NCBI GenBank assembly: GCA_038210135.1
Contig: JBBQWZ010000027.1
Coordinates: 1 to 64,000, forward strand
DNA from: JBBQWZ01 sp038210135
GTDB lineage: Bacteria; Acidobacteriota; Terriglobia; Bryobacterales; Bryobacteraceae
Reading direction: 5' to 3'
DNA length: 64,000 nt
The notes under the pieces are model-generated. The model searched no databases, was not told the DNA's origin, and saw only the letters and a program-made list of their open reading frames with translations. The translations under genes were made by a program, and so were the position numbers. Positions 34,781-43,742 of the stretch are shown piece after piece (positions within the stretch are counted from its first letter, which is position 1; each line of letters begins with the position of its first letter).

Positions 34781-35634
34781 CACCACGGATCGGAATCATC
34801 GGGGGCAGCGGCTTGTACGCGATGCCCGGGTTTGAAGCGGAAGAAGAGCGCACGCTCGAAACGCCGTGGGGCGATCCTTCGGCGGCGTATGTGGTCGGAA
34901 AGCTGGCGGGCAAAGAAGTCGCATTTCTGACGCGGCACGGCAAGGGTCATAAGCTTTCGCCATCGGAATTGAACTATCGGGCGAACATCTGGGGCATGAA
35001 AATGCTCGGCGTTCAGCACATTCTTTCGCTAAGCGCGGTGGGATCGTTGAAGGAAGAGCACGCGCCCGGCGACTTCGTGGTTGCGGACCAATTCGTGGAT
35101 CGGACGATGGGACGCAAGTCCACATTTTTTGAGGACGGAATCGTGGCGCACATCGGTTTCTCACATCCGGTTTGCGAGGAACTGGCGAAGGTCGCGTATT
35201 CGGCTTGCCAGAAAGTCGGTGTGAACGCGAAGCAGGGCGGGACGTACATCTGCATGGAGGGTCCGGCGTTTTCGACGCTCGCGGAATCGAATCTGTATCG
35301 CAGCTGGGGCATGGATGTCATCGGCATGACGAACCTGCAAGAAGCGAAGCTCGCGCGCGAAGCGGAGATCTGTTACTCGACGGTCGCGATGGTGACGGAT
35401 TACGATTGCTGGCACGCCGGCCACGACGCGGTTACCGTCGATCAGATCATCGCCGTTCTGGTCAAGAACGCGGACAACGCCTGCAAGGTGGTCGCCGAAG
35501 TGGTGGCTGCGATGCCCGAGGACGCGGTCTGCAAATGCCATTCGGCATTAGCGCACGCGCTGATTACGGATCGTAAAGCGATTCCGGAGGCTGCGAAAAA
35601 GAAGTTGGAGTTGCTGGTTGGAAAATATCTCTGA
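34777..35634 (+). CDS. mtnP: S-methyl-5'-thioadenosine phosphorylase
   Basis: A TTG start overlaps the meaB stop (TTGA), with GAGGAGAAG directly upstream. The 285-residue product begins LTPRIGIIGGSGLYAMPGF, then has LTRHGKGHKLSPSELNYRAN (phosphate site), GGTYICMEGPAFSTLAES and the substrate-specifying SWGMDVIGMTNLQEAKLARE. It cleaves MTA to adenine and methylthioribose-1-phosphate in methionine salvage. The GMT and long N-terminal GSGLY support MTAP over purine nucleoside phosphorylase, but both share the fold. It overlaps the next gene by 17 bases. Confidence 0.9.
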   Translation: MTPRIGIIGGSGLYAMPGFEAEEERTLETPWGDPSAAYVVGKLAGKEVAFLTRHGKGHKLSPSELNYRANIWGMKMLGVQHILSLSAVGSLKEEHAPGDFVVADQFVDRTMGRKSTFFEDGIVAHIGFSHPVCEELAKVAYSACQKVGVNAKQGGTYICMEGPAFSTLAESNLYRSWGMDVIGMTNLQEAKLAREAEICYSTVAMVTDYDCWHAGHDAVTVDQIIAVLVKNADNACKVVAEVVAAMPEDAVCKCHSALAHALITDRKAIPEAAKKKLELLVGKYL

Positions 35635-36766
35635 CCTGAGCGACGCGCAACTCGACGGGTGGATTCGACGAGCAGAAACGCCTGAGGGAACTCGGGCGTT
35701 TTTCACATCCGTTATAGAGCCATTAGGCGATTTGTTCGAGCCGGCGCTGTGCGAAGAATACGTGCGGCTGTTTTCGCGCGTACTGGAATGCATGACGCCG
35801 CTGAAGGCTGGCGCCGTAGCCGCCCGGTTCGCGCGAATCCGTCAAAGGGCGGATGTGCCGTCGGATGTTCGGAGTGTTTTTGTGTTGTCGCGCGTGACAC
35901 TGGGAGCAGACGTCGCGGTGACTAGCGTGGTGCTGGATGCGGCGAAAAAGAGGTTCCCGGACGCGCGGATTTATCTGGTGGGAGCGCGCAAGAACTGGGA
36001 GCTCTTCGAGGCTGATCCGCGAATCGGATTCCTGCCTGCGCCGTACGCGCGGGGCGCGACGTTGCGAGACCGTTTGGACGTTTCACTTGGCTTGCGAGCT
36101 CTGCTCGATCAGCCGCACAGTTTGGTGATCGATCCGGATTCGCGATTAACGCAATTGGGCCTTGTGCCGGTGTGCGCGGAAGATCGCTATCTCTTATTTG
36201 AAAGCCGATCGTATGGAAGCGGCACGGCGGATCCACTGCCAGTTCTCACGAAGCGTTGGGTAAGTGAGGTGTTGCAGATCGCGGAGGCGCGGGCATTTGT
36301 CGCGCCCGTTTCGATGGACCAACCGGCGGCGGACGTGACGGTGAGCCTGGGCGTGGGAGAGAATCCGGCGAAGCGAATGGCGGATCCATTTGAGCGGGAT
36401 TTGTTTTTGTTCCTCGAAAGAACCGGCGCTTCGGTGTTGGTGGATTACGGAGCAGGCGGCGAAGAATCCGAGCGGGTAGCGAGAGCTTTGCGGCCGGGAA
36501 TGCGCACGTGGCGAGGATCGTTCGCGCCCTTTGCGTCGCAGATTGCGCGCAGCAAAGTGTATTTCGGTTACGACTCGGCGGGGCAGCATGTAGCGGCGGC
36601 TTGCGGAGTTCCGGTGGTCTGCGTATTCAAGGGCGAGGCGAGCGAGCGTACGTTTGCGCGCTGGCGTCCGCATGGACTCGGGTCCGCGACGGTAATCCGC
36701 GACGGCGACGAGCTGGCGCAGTCGTGCGCGGCGATTGAGCGGGCGCTGGCTACTTCCGCGCGATAA
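35618..36766 (+). CDS. Glycosyltransferase family 9-like protein
   Basis: The 382-residue product starts at TTG 35618, inside the end of mtnP. Its N-terminal 70 residues are helical. From about 85 it resembles heptosyltransferases: SVFVLSRVTLGADVAVTSVVL in place of the usual nucleotide-loop, PHSLVIDPDSRLTQLG, and late SKVYFGYDSAGQHVAAACGV followed by PVVCVFKGEA, which is the C-terminal GT9 sugar-nucleotide site. It probably adds sugars to lipopolysaccharide or a related glycan. The last 17 bases overlap the methyltransferase gene on the other strand. Confidence 0.7.
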   Translation: MENISDLSDAQLDGWIRRAETPEGTRAFFTSVIEPLGDLFEPALCEEYVRLFSRVLECMTPLKAGAVAARFARIRQRADVPSDVRSVFVLSRVTLGADVAVTSVVLDAAKKRFPDARIYLVGARKNWELFEADPRIGFLPAPYARGATLRDRLDVSLGLRALLDQPHSLVIDPDSRLTQLGLVPVCAEDRYLLFESRSYGSGTADPLPVLTKRWVSEVLQIAEARAFVAPVSMDQPAADVTVSLGVGENPAKRMADPFERDLFLFLERTGASVLVDYGAGGEESERVARALRPGMRTWRGSFAPFASQIARSKVYFGYDSAGQHVAAACGVPVVCVFKGEASERTFARWRPHGLGSATVIRDGDELAQSCAAIERALATSAR

Positions 36767-37556
36767 CGACCACCTCGCCGCAATAGTTGGGCAGTAGTTT
36801 TTCCAGTGGCCAATCTACTGCTTTCACCGCTGACATAAACGCGCGCACGAATGGGTTTCGAAAATGGCCGCGGAAGAGCCGCTTGCCCATTGCGAGGACG
36901 TGCATCGGTTCCACCTGGACGCTTGAAAACGATTCGCGCAAGATGGCGAGTTCACGATCGCTGAACAAAATCTCCTCGCCCTGTTCCTCTTGCTGCTTGC
37001 GCAGCTTCCATCCGAGGCGGCGGGCGGCGTTGATCAGCGGATTGTTTCCGAAGGTTTCGGCGAGGACAAGATAGCCGCCGGGTTTCAAAACGCGGACCAA
37101 TTCATAGCGCGCTCCGGGATATTTGAGCGTGTGGTGGAGAGCGGCGTTGGCGAAGATCAGGTCGAACTCGGCGTCTTCAAAACAGCTGAGGTCGCTGGCG
37201 TCGCGAGCGACCCCGCGGATGTTCAATCCCGAGGCGGCGGCTCGGCGTTCTACCACCTGAATGGCAACCGGCGACAAATCGAGCAGAGTGGTGTGCGCGC
37301 CTTCTGAAGCGAGCATCAGACCCCAGTCGCCGGTTCCGCAGCCGTATTCGAGAACCTGCTTGTCGCGCGGATGGAGCGCCAGCAATACTTCCAGGGTCCG
37401 TTTGTAGAGCCGCCGCCGCTCGTAGATCGGATGATTCGGATCGTCAAGATCGCGTTCCAAAATGGCGCGGGAAAACTTCAGGGCATGATCGGGCAGCGCG
37501 AGGAATTGTGCGTACTGCTGATCGTAGAAGCGTTGCTCATCCGCGGCCGTGATCAC
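36750..37556 (-). CDS. SAM-dependent methyltransferase (class I)
   Basis: The 268-residue product carries motif I VLEYGCGTGDWG (about 67-78), the post-I acidic residue in LLDLSPVA, DLIFANAALHHTL (motif IV) and VLKPGGYLVLAE. The C-terminal extra region (about 170-268) is lipid- or quinone-methyltransferase-like in being hydrophobic and basic. The substrate is unknown. The GTG start overlaps the stop of the upstream fabG gene (GTGA), so the two are translationally coupled. Confidence 0.85.
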   Translation of the reverse strand: MITAADEQRFYDQQYAQFLALPDHALKFSRAILERDLDDPNHPIYERRRLYKRTLEVLLALHPRDKQVLEYGCGTGDWGLMLASEGAHTTLLDLSPVAIQVVERRAAASGLNIRGVARDASDLSCFEDAEFDLIFANAALHHTLKYPGARYELVRVLKPGGYLVLAETFGNNPLINAARRLGWKLRKQQEEQGEEILFSDRELAILRESFSSVQVEPMHVLAMGKRLFRGHFRNPFVRAFMSAVKAVDWPLEKLLPNYCGEVVVIARK

Positions 37557-38287
37557 ATGTACAAGCCGCCGTTCACGTCGAGGACGTGCCCGGTGATATA
37601 GCTCGCTTCTTCGCTGGCGAGAAAGCGCACAGCGGCGGCGACATCTTGGGCTGTGCCGAGACGCTTCAGCGGAATGTGACCCATCATGTTGTTCTTCTGC
37701 TCTTCGGTCAGCGCGGCCGTCATGTCGGTTTCAATAAAACCAGGCGAGACGGAATTCACCGTGATGTTGCGGCTGGACATTTCCTGGGCGAGCGATTTCG
37801 TCAGGCCGATGAGGCCGGCTTTCGACGCCACGTAGTTAGCCTGGCCCGGATTTCCCATTTCGCCGACCACGGAAGAAATATTGATGATCCGGCCCCACCG
37901 TTCGCGCATCATTCCCTGTAGGACTTGTTGGGTGGCGAGAAAGGCTCCGGTGAGATTCGTGTCGATGACCAGATTCCAATCTTCGCGCCTCATGCGAACG
38001 GCGAGGCCGTCTTTGGTGACTCCGGCGTTGTTGACGAGGATGTCGATCCGGCCAAATTCCTTGGAAGCCTTGGCGAAGGCCTCTTTGATGGAGTCGGCGT
38101 TGGCGAGGTCGAGCGTGACGACGAAGGCTTCCCTGCCCTTCGCCCGAATTTCTTCGGCCACGGTTTCGAGTTTTGCCGCGTCGCGCGCGGCGACCACGAC
38201 CCTTGCACCGGCGTCGGCCAAAGCGAGGGCGCACGCGCGTCCAATGCCCCGGCTCGCGCCCGTAACAAATGCGGTACGGTTTGTCAT
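37553..38287 (-). CDS. fabG: 3-oxoacyl-ACP reductase
   Basis: The 244-residue short-chain dehydrogenase has TGASRGIG (9-16), NNAG (87-90) and the catalytic tetrad N111, S139, Y152 and K156. VNSVSPGFIETDMT follows the FabG consensus, and the length is exact for FabG. It reduces 3-oxoacyl-ACP with NADPH in fatty-acid elongation. It is divergent from ubiD across 43 bases, so both promoters must share that small gap. The methyltransferase follows in its transcript. Confidence 0.9.
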   Translation of the reverse strand: MTNRTAFVTGASRGIGRACALALADAGARVVVAARDAAKLETVAEEIRAKGREAFVVTLDLANADSIKEAFAKASKEFGRIDILVNNAGVTKDGLAVRMRREDWNLVIDTNLTGAFLATQQVLQGMMRERWGRIINISSVVGEMGNPGQANYVASKAGLIGLTKSLAQEMSSRNITVNSVSPGFIETDMTAALTEEQKNNMMGHIPLKRLGTAQDVAAAVRFLASEEASYITGHVLDVNGGLYM

Positions 38288-38330
38288 AACGTCTTCTTCA
38301 TAGTAAAACGGGAGTTCTCACTACCATCTC

Positions 38331-39782
38331 ATGGCATACGACGATCTGCGGGAGTTTGTGAAGGCTCTCGAAAAAAACAACGAGCTGAAACGGGTGTCGA
38401 TCGAAGTCGATCCGCATCTTGAAATCACGGAATTCGCCGACCGCTCAGTGAAACGCGGCGGTCCTGCGCTCTTGTTCGAAAAGCCGAAGGGCTCGGACAT
38501 GCCGCTGTTGATCAATGCGTTCGCAAGTATGCGGCGTATGGAGATCGCTCTCCAAGTGGATTCGGTGGACGAGGTCGCGGGCCGGATCGCGGAATTCCTC
38601 GAGATGCGCATGCCGCAGGGCTTGATCAACAAGCTGAAGATGCTGCCGAAGCTCGCCGAAGTCGGGGCGTTCTTCCCGAAGATTGTCGGCGACGGGCCTT
38701 GCAAGGAAGTGATCCGCGAGGATCGGTTCTCCCTGAAGGAAATCCCGGTGTTGCATTGCTGGCCGCAGGACGGCGGGCCGTACATCACGCTGCCGATGGT
38801 GTTCACGAAGAACCCTGAAACCGGCAAGCGGAATTGCGGCATGTACCGCATGCAGGTCTACGATGCGCGTACAACCGGCATGCACTGGCAGACGCACAAG
38901 CAAGGCGCGGCGCATTACCGGCGGCTGCAGGCCGAGGGCAAAGTCGCGCGGATGCCTGTTGCGGTCGCGATCGGCTGCGATCCGGCTTCGATGTATTCGG
39001 CGATCCTGCCGCTGCCGCCGGACATTGATGAAATGATGATTGCGGGTTTCCTGCGCGGGAAACCGGTCGAGATGGTGAAGTGCGAGACCTGCGACATTGA
39101 GGTTCCTGCGAACGCGGAGATCGTTCTCGAAGGCTATGTGGAACTCGGCGAATCGCGGACGGAGGGTCCGTTCGGGGATCACACGGGCTTCTATTCGCTC
39201 GAAGAAGATTATCCCGTATTCCACGTCACGTGCATGACGCAGCGGAAGAATCCGATCTATGCGACGACGATTGTCGGACCGCCGCCGATGGAAGATTTCT
39301 ATATGGGCAAGGCGATCGAGCGGATTTTTCTACCGCTGATGCGCCTGCAACTTCCGGAAGTGGTGGACATGTGCATGCCGGCCGAAGGCATCTTCCACAA
39401 CATGATGCTGGTGTCGATTCGCAAATCGTACCCGATGCAGGCGCGCAAAGTGATGCATGCGATCTGGGGTTTGGGGCAGGCGATGTTCAGCAAAGTGATC
39501 GTGGTGGTCGATGAAGATGTGGACGTGCAGAACGTGAGCGAAGTCGCGTGGAAGGCTTTGAACAACATCGATCCGCAGCGCGACATCGAGTTCGTTACGG
39601 GTCCGATCGATTCGCTGGATCATTCGAGCCGGATGATCAATTGGGGCTCGAAGATGGGCGTGGACGCGACGAAGAAATGGAAGGAAGAAGGCTTTACCCG
39701 GCGCTGGCCCGACGTGATCAAGATGTCGCCGGACGTGCAAAAGCGGGTGGATGATTTATGGAGAAAAGCTGGACTGGTTTGA
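38331..39782 (+). CDS. ubiD: UbiD-family prFMN-dependent decarboxylase
   Basis: The 483-residue protein contains KRGGPALLFEKPKGSDMPLL, the prFMN pocket motifs (NCGMYRMQVYDARTTGMHWQ; PVAVAIGCDPA) and the E-R-E catalytic network in ELGESRTEGPFGDHTGFYS. It decarboxylates 4-hydroxybenzoate-type intermediates of quinone biosynthesis or other aromatic acids; its native substrate is not decided by the sequence. No UbiX/prFMN synthase gene is in the window. Its 3' end overlaps the next gene by 25 bases. Confidence 0.9.
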   Translation: MAYDDLREFVKALEKNNELKRVSIEVDPHLEITEFADRSVKRGGPALLFEKPKGSDMPLLINAFASMRRMEIALQVDSVDEVAGRIAEFLEMRMPQGLINKLKMLPKLAEVGAFFPKIVGDGPCKEVIREDRFSLKEIPVLHCWPQDGGPYITLPMVFTKNPETGKRNCGMYRMQVYDARTTGMHWQTHKQGAAHYRRLQAEGKVARMPVAVAIGCDPASMYSAILPLPPDIDEMMIAGFLRGKPVEMVKCETCDIEVPANAEIVLEGYVELGESRTEGPFGDHTGFYSLEEDYPVFHVTCMTQRKNPIYATTIVGPPPMEDFYMGKAIERIFLPLMRLQLPEVVDMCMPAEGIFHNMMLVSIRKSYPMQARKVMHAIWGLGQAMFSKVIVVVDEDVDVQNVSEVAWKALNNIDPQRDIEFVTGPIDSLDHSSRMINWGSKMGVDATKKWKEEGFTRRWPDVIKMSPDVQKRVDDLWRKAGLV

Positions 39783-40531
39783 GGCTTGCGGCCTTCTTAG
39801 TGATTGCCGCGGCGGTGGCGTTCGGCCAGGAAAAGGTGCCGGGCCTGCCCGCGAATGCTTTCGTTGTGGAAACGGTGCCAGTGCCGGAGTCGGTCCAGCG
39901 AGACAGGCTGATTGCGCTTTGGATGATCGATGCGGAGAAAAGCGAGTATAAGATCGGACCCGAACCGCAGGCCTGCCCCGAAATGACGCGCGGCAGCGGG
40001 TATTCGGGTAAGACGCGCGTATCGCTGATCGACACGGCCGCCCATCGCGTGATCAATACGATCGAGATTCATACTTCGGAAGACGACCGGTTTGAAATTC
40101 CGATGCTGATCTGGCCGGGCTACTATGCGATTCCGAAACTGACGCAGAAGAACGCCGGCAAGCCGAAGATTCTTGATTTGCGTGATTTTAATGGGGACGG
40201 CGCGGCCTTGGAATTTGCGTTCTACGAGGCCGAAGCTTGCATGGGGCTGGCAACGGCGCTGCTCGGATACAGCGTGCAGCAAGACAAGTTGATTCAATAT
40301 GAAGTCGATCTGACCGTGCTTGATGGCCCGCGCCGTGAAGAACGCGTGGAGGCCTGGCCGGACTACCTGTTTCATCGAAAGCCGATCGCGCCCGGCAAAT
40401 GGCGATACACGATTGACTACAGCGGGCGCGGCGGGTGCACCGATTCCTATGTCGTGAACTATAGCGCCACGGCGGAGCGATTTTCCGGCACGGTGACGTA
40501 CAGTAATTGTCCGAAGGAGCCGCAAGATTAG
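39758..40531 (+). CDS. Secreted hypothetical protein
   Basis: The 257-residue product has an N-terminal signal peptide (LRLAAFLVIAAAVAFG, cleavage near Gln23) and is otherwise soluble. It has an internal DLRDFNGDGAALEF that resembles a calcium-binding D-x-N-x-D loop, and four to five cysteines that could form disulfides. I recognise no family. It begins inside the last 25 bases of ubiD and precedes gltS by 31 bases, so it is a middle gene of a short operon. Confidence 0.6.
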   Translation: MEKSWTGLRLAAFLVIAAAVAFGQEKVPGLPANAFVVETVPVPESVQRDRLIALWMIDAEKSEYKIGPEPQACPEMTRGSGYSGKTRVSLIDTAAHRVINTIEIHTSEDDRFEIPMLIWPGYYAIPKLTQKNAGKPKILDLRDFNGDGAALEFAFYEAEACMGLATALLGYSVQQDKLIQYEVDLTVLDGPRREERVEAWPDYLFHRKPIAPGKWRYTIDYSGRGGCTDSYVVNYSATAERFSGTVTYSNCPKEPQD

Positions 40532-40562
40532 CGTCGCGATCGTCAAGCTGAATCCGGCGCAC

Positions 40563-41693
40563 GTGCTTGCACTGGGCTGCTTCGGAGTCGCTATGGGCGA
40601 GTGGCTGCGCAGGCGCCTTCCGATCCTCGAACGACTGCTGGTCCCGACGCCGATTTGCGGCGGACTGGTGTATGCGCTGATCGCGCTGGCGCTGCGCGAC
40701 CGCTGGGTGAATTTCGAAATCGACATCGTGTTGCGCGATCTGCTGATGGTGGTGTTCTTCACGACGGTCGGACTGGGCGCGCGGTGGGCGCTGGTGAAGC
40801 GCGGCGGCGCGCAGGTGCTGGTCTTATTGGCGCTCGCAACGGTGGGCGCGATTCTGCAGAACCTGTTGGGCGTGGCGTTGGCGAAAGCTTTTGGCGTGAA
40901 TCCGCTGTTGGGCGTGATGTCCGGATCGGTCGCACTCGCAGGTGGTCCCGCCACTTCGCTTGCGTTTGGAGCAACCTTTGAAAAGCTGGGCGTCGCGGGC
41001 GCGACAACTGTGGGTATTGCGTCCGCCACATTCGGAATCGTCGCGGCCGGCCTGCTGGGCGGATTTATCGGCGGACGTCTGGTGAACGGTCGGGCAATCG
41101 AGAAGAAAGTTGCGGTGATCGGCGGCGAGGAAGTGGCGGCGCCGGAAACGGGAACGTTGATGAACGCCGTCCTTGTCACCGCGGTTGCAATCGGCCTGGG
41201 CTCGCTGGTCAGCGCCGCGGTCGAACGCACGGGGGTCGTGCTGCCGGGCTATATCGGTGCGATGGTGGTGGGCGCGTTGATGGTGAATCTGCGGATTGCG
41301 AATCCGGCGCCGGCGCATCTGCGGACGCTGAGCAGCATCTCGCTGCAAATTTTCATCGTGATGGCGTTGATGACATTGAAGCTGTGGGAGCTTGCGAATC
41401 TGGCGTTGCCGTTGATCGCGATGCTGGTCATTCAGGTCGTTTTGGTTTGGGCGATGTGCGCGTGGATCGTGTTCCGGGTGATGGGGCGTGACTACGAAGC
41501 GGCGGTGATGACGGGCGGCTTCGCCGGGTTCATGCTGGGCACGACGGCGAACGCCGTGGCCTGTATGCAGGAGATGGAAGGGCGTTTCGGAGCGGCGCCG
41601 AAGGCTTTCCTGGTGGTACCGATCGTGGGCGCGTTCTTAATCGATTTCACGAATTCGATTGTCATTACTGCATTTGCTAACTGGCTGCGATAA
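40563..41693 (+). CDS. gltS: Sodium/glutamate symporter
   Basis: About ten hydrophobic helices and the signatures VPTPICGGLVYAL, SVALAGGPATSLAFG and GGFAGFMLGTTANAVACMQE mark the GltS (ESS) family. It brings in glutamate with sodium. The chosen GTG (40563) may clip the N-terminus: similar residues continue upstream in frame (IVKLNPAH), with only non-standard starts such as CTG available. That could mean the real start is a rare codon. It lies 31 bases after the secreted protein gene, and tRNA-His follows 17 bases later. Confidence 0.88.
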   Translation: MLALGCFGVAMGEWLRRRLPILERLLVPTPICGGLVYALIALALRDRWVNFEIDIVLRDLLMVVFFTTVGLGARWALVKRGGAQVLVLLALATVGAILQNLLGVALAKAFGVNPLLGVMSGSVALAGGPATSLAFGATFEKLGVAGATTVGIASATFGIVAAGLLGGFIGGRLVNGRAIEKKVAVIGGEEVAAPETGTLMNAVLVTAVAIGLGSLVSAAVERTGVVLPGYIGAMVVGALMVNLRIANPAPAHLRTLSSISLQIFIVMALMTLKLWELANLALPLIAMLVIQVVLVWAMCAWIVFRVMGRDYEAAVMTGGFAGFMLGTTANAVACMQEMEGRFGAAPKAFLVVPIVGAFLIDFTNSIVITAFANWLR

Positions 41694-41709
41694 ACTAGAA
41701 AGCGAGTAC

Positions 41710-41786
41710 GGCGGCTATAGCTCAGTCGGTAGAGCGCCGGATTGTGGTTCCGGATGTCACGGGTTCGAGCCCCGTTAGCCGCCCCA
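41710..41786 (+). tRNA. tRNA-His(GTG)
   Basis: A complete cloverleaf with the extra G at -1 and C73 typical of tRNA-His: acceptor GGCGGCTA with TAGCCGCC. The D arm is AGCTCAGTCGGTAGAGC, the anticodon loop has GTG, the T arm is CGGGG/CCCCG-like around TTCGAGC, and CCA is encoded. It follows gltS by 17 bases. Confidence 0.93.
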
Positions 41787-41917
41787 CCGTACTTCCCTCA
41801 ACCGCGCTATACTGTTGGAGTACCGGTAGTCTGTACTCGCATCCACATAGGAAGCTTTGCTTCGGCCCGCCTTCCCTCCGTTCGCTGGTTCGCCGATTCC
41901 CGTTGCCTTAAAACCAA

Positions 41918-43576
41918 ATGTCCACCTTTTCTGAACTCGCGTTGTCCCCTGTCTTGAAGACCAACCTTGCCCGGCACGGTTTCGTCGAACCAACTACTGT
42001 CCAAGCTCAATCCATTCCTCCGGCCCTCGAAGGACGTGACGTCGTCGCGACCGCGCAGACCGGCACCGGAAAGACTCTTGCCTTCGTTCTTCCGATTCTC
42101 GAGAAGCTTTCGAAGCAGCCGGCCCTTGCCGGCGTCAGCGCCGTCATTCTCAGTCCGACGCGCGAACTGGCCATCCAGATTCATGAAACGATCATCAAGC
42201 TGACCGCGGGCACCGGCCTGCGTACCGCGGTGGTGATTGGCGGACTAAGCGAAACGCACCAGTTGCGTTCGATCCGGAACGGCGCGCAGATCGTGATTGC
42301 GACTCCGGGACGCCTAGGCGACTTCCTGAACCGCCGCCTGGTGAATCTGAAAAAGACGCAGGTGCTGGTGCTTGACGAAGCGGATCGCATGCTCGACATG
42401 GGCTTCCTGCCGACGATCAAATTGATCCTCGCGGAGCTTCCCGCCGAACGTCAGACCTTGTTCTTCTCCGCCACTATTGAAACGTCGGTGGCGCATCTCA
42501 TCAACGCCCACTTGCAGAATCCGGTCCGTATCTCTGTCGGTTCGGCCACCAAGCCGGTCGATAACGTCAGCCTTTTTGTGTACGAAGTGGAGCAGGATCG
42601 CAAGCTGGGCCTGCTGCATTCGATGTTGAACGTGGATCAGGGAACCTTCCTGGTGTTCGCCCGCACCAAGCATGGCGCGGATCGCCTTTCGAAGAAGCTT
42701 TCGGCGCTGGGCGTGAAGACCACCAGCATCCACGGGGACCGTTCGCAGAGCCAGCGCAATCAGGCTCTCCGCGGATTCCAGGACGGCATGTATCGCGTAT
42801 TGGTTGCGACCGACGTCGCCGCGCGCGGCATTCACGTCGAAGGTATCGCGCAGGTCGTGAATTTCGATCTCCCGCAGGTTCCTGAAGATTTCATCCACCG
42901 CGTGGGTCGCACGGGCCGCGCTGGCGCCACCGGAATCGCTTCGACTTTTGCGACTCGCGGCGAACGCGGCGACATCCGCAAGATCGAGCGCGCGCTGAAC
43001 ATCCGGCTGAATCCGAAAACGGTGGGAGCGGAAATCGTCCGCGAAGATCGTCACGCTCCGGTGATTGTGATGCCGGCTCCGGAAGTCCGTAAAACGGTGT
43101 TCCGCCCGGAAGCGGCGCGCGCCGCGGCTCCGTACGCGAAACGCGAGCACGCGGCTTCTGATAATCGACGCGACCACGCGGCTTCCGACAACAGACGCGA
43201 GTACGCGGCTTCTGATAATCGACGCGAGTATGCGGCTGCCGATAACCGACGCGAGGCGCCGGTTTACGGCAATAAAAACGAGGCGCCTTCACACCACAAG
43301 AAGCACGAAGGATCCGGATTTAAAAAAGCCTCTGACAGCGCGCCGGCATCAAAGAAAAAGACGGGAACAATGCCTGTGTGGGCAGCCAAGCGCGCCGGAA
43401 ATTCTTCGGCGAAGTGGAATGCGAAATCGAGCGCTCCGCGTCCGGCGGGCCAGGCACATCCGAGCAAGCGGAATGCGAAGCCTGCGAGTTTTGCGGGTCC
43501 GAAGGCGGATTCGCGAAGCAACGACGCGCGCCCCGCTTTCAAGCCGAAACGGCAAGCTGTGCGAAGCGGCCGATAA
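41918..43576 (+). CDS. rhlE: DEAD-box RNA helicase (RhlE/CsdA group)
   Basis: The 552-residue product has the Q motif (VEPTTVQAQSIP), Walker A AQTGTGKT, PTRELAIQ, DEAD, SAT, DVAARGIH and HRVGRTGR. It unwinds RNA duplexes in ribosome assembly or decay. The C-terminal 180 residues are a basic, low-complexity tail with four near-perfect 9-residue repeats (AASDNRREY type) and then Lys/Ser/Ala-rich sequence for RNA binding. The leader of about 130 bases after tRNA-His is long, as in cold-induced helicases. A possible -10 box TATACT is at 41808-41813. Confidence 0.92.
   Translation: MSTFSELALSPVLKTNLARHGFVEPTTVQAQSIPPALEGRDVVATAQTGTGKTLAFVLPILEKLSKQPALAGVSAVILSPTRELAIQIHETIIKLTAGTGLRTAVVIGGLSETHQLRSIRNGAQIVIATPGRLGDFLNRRLVNLKKTQVLVLDEADRMLDMGFLPTIKLILAELPAERQTLFFSATIETSVAHLINAHLQNPVRISVGSATKPVDNVSLFVYEVEQDRKLGLLHSMLNVDQGTFLVFARTKHGADRLSKKLSALGVKTTSIHGDRSQSQRNQALRGFQDGMYRVLVATDVAARGIHVEGIAQVVNFDLPQVPEDFIHRVGRTGRAGATGIASTFATRGERGDIRKIERALNIRLNPKTVGAEIVREDRHAPVIVMPAPEVRKTVFRPEAARAAAPYAKREHAASDNRRDHAASDNRREYAASDNRREYAAADNRREAPVYGNKNEAPSHHKKHEGSGFKKASDSAPASKKKTGTMPVWAAKRAGNSSAKWNAKSSAPRPAGQAHPSKRNAKPASFAGPKADSRSNDARPAFKPKRQAVRSGR
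43142..43249 (+). repeat. Four tandem 27-bp units in the helicase tail
   Basis: Each 27-base unit encodes R-(E/D)-(H/Y)-A-A-(S/A)-D-N-R. The four copies differ by a few synonymous and a few replacement changes, and a fifth partial unit (CGCGAGGCG) follows. The third base changes suggest the repeat is kept at the protein level. Confidence 0.85.
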
Positions 43577-43607
43577 ATCGATTTCGGATCGGTTAGACTC
43601 TCAGGGA

Positions 43608-43650
43608 GGCGGTTCTTTAGAAGGAGCCGCCGAGGGCAGTAAAGTCTGCC
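43608..43650 (+). ncRNA. Paired hairpins in the leader of the radical SAM gene
   Basis: GGCGGTTC (43608-43615) pairs with GAGCCGCC (43624-43631), and four bases later GGCAG (43635-43639) pairs with CTGCC (43646-43650). Neither is followed by a T-run, so they do not look like terminators of the helicase gene. They lie 93-135 bases before the start of the cobalamin-binding radical SAM gene. A structured leader is possible, but I do not recognise a known riboswitch. Confidence 0.3.
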
Positions 43651-43742
43651 TTGGTTCTTTGCTCACCTTAGCGGCGTAGGCCAGGACTTCGCCGGCGCTT
43701 CGGAGAAGCTTAACCCAAGTTGTGTTGGCTGACAGGAGCTGA

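Noticed and set aside
39797..41230. 477-codon open frame opposite the secreted protein and gltS
   Set aside because: Antisense shadow; sense frames have signal peptide and transporter signatures.
43142..43249. Tandem repeats considered as a CRISPR array
   Set aside because: Units are contiguous without spacers and lie in frame in a helicase gene. No other array was seen.
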